Part shown: positions 63,787 to 64,000 of the stretch, in pieces
How the letters are laid out: each line of letters starts with the position of its first letter
Numbering within the stretch: position 1 is the first letter of the stretch
Assembly: GCF_900091435.1 (NCBI RefSeq)
Contig: NZ_FMCS01000003.1
Location: forward strand, 558,001 to 622,000
Length of the DNA stretch: 64,000 nucleotides
Direction: 5' to 3'
DNA from: Micromonospora chaiyaphumensis
Lineage (GTDB): Bacteria; Actinomycetota; Actinomycetes; Mycobacteriales; Micromonosporaceae
The notes under the pieces: generated by a model
Database searches by the model: none
The model's input: the letters and a program-made list of their open reading frames with translations, nothing else
Told to the model about the DNA's origin: nothing
Position numbers and translations under genes: made by a program

Positions 63787-64000
63787 ATGCAGACTCGTAC
63801 GGATCTCATCGAGGACCTGATGGGGCGGTTCCCGCACATCCCGCGGGAGGCGGTCATCAAGGAGGACCTCCTGCGTGGCGGCATGGCCTTCGACGACTCG
63901 GCGCTGTCCGACAACGAGAACGGCGACGTCAAACCGAAGTCGTACTTCATCTTCTCCTTCGACCATCGGACCCTGCCGGAGTTGGGCACGGCGGCTCTGC
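63787..64000 (+). CDS. Probable radical-SAM protein, truncated by the window edge
   Basis: ATG 63787 follows GGGGGAGC. Seventy-one codons are visible, starting MQTRTDLIEDLMGRFPHIPR, then EAVIKEDLLRGGMAFDDSAL, a VKPKSYFIFSFDH strand and TLPELGTAAL. I recall this N-terminal pattern (xxIPREAVxKEDLLRxGxxFDxxAL followed by KSYFIFSFD) from long radical-SAM proteins whose CxxxCxxC lies about 150 residues further. The cluster itself is beyond the edge, so this is provisional. Confidence 0.5.
   Translation, partial: MQTRTDLIEDLMGRFPHIPREAVIKEDLLRGGMAFDDSALSDNENGDVKPKSYFIFSFDHRTLPELGTAAL

Overview
This is a very GC-rich actinobacterial chromosome segment. The evidence is GC-saturated third codon positions, frequent GTG starts, ATGA/GTGA/TGATG start-stop overlaps, twin-arginine signal peptides, a DUF397-type fragment, an ECF41 sigma factor and a CydAB oxidase. 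The style suggests a filamentous actinomycete, perhaps Micromonosporaceae; that placement is inference. There are no rRNA genes, convincing tRNAs, CRISPR arrays or complete insertion sequences. There are many relic gene fragments, so this looks like a plastic accessory region.

Layout. 1-8.6 kb: poorly known genes (a partial gene, a DUF4253-like protein, a ~1,100-residue two-TM protein, a small membrane protein), an alpha/beta hydrolase, a PPC-domain protein and relic pieces. 8.8-12.2 kb: a tight operon of VTC-type polyphosphate polymerase, DUF4956 membrane protein and CotH-kinase-like protein, closed by a perfect hairpin. 12.4-15.7 kb: a GtrA-like protein and an ECF41 sigma factor with its likely target, an epimerase-type SDR. 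15.8-18.3 kb: cytochrome bd oxidase (cydA-cydB).

18.4-29.2 kb is a stress-defence block: three quinone-oxidoreductase-type MDR proteins (two near-duplicates plus a frameshifted relic), two GNATs, an MFS exporter, msrA, a TetR repressor, an OsmC-like protein and an NhaA antiporter fused to a DsbA-like domain and interrupted by a frameshift. Three palindromes sharing GGACT-N4-AG(T/A)CC lie before the oxidoreductase operon, between it and msrA, and before the OsmC gene. I read this as one TetR-controlled electrophile or thiol-stress regulon, the most interesting unexplained signal here.

29.4-33.8 kb: a peptide-type ABC permease with the end of its lost partner gene, an AlkZ-like HTH_42 protein with a QAQ motif (a second, degraded start of this family lies near 5.1 kb), a DUF4236 protein and a SnoaL-like protein. 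34.4-39.9 kb: two exported sulfatases flanking their formylglycine-generating enzyme. 40.2-48.1 kb: small DUF4240 and immunity-like proteins, a YjbR-type protein, an SDR and truncated genes. 48.1-54 kb: a glycogen-debranching-type glucosidase, a membrane-anchored EEP-family protein, a PIG-L deacetylase, an HSL-type esterase and a RibD/DHFR-like protein. 54.1-61.9 kb: a full glycolate-utilisation operon (aceB-glcD-glcE-glcF-permease): the permease imports glycolate or lactate, GlcDEF oxidises glycolate to glyoxylate, and malate synthase condenses that with acetyl-CoA. The window ends with a short CoaD-like protein, an MFS transporter and the start of a probable radical-SAM gene.
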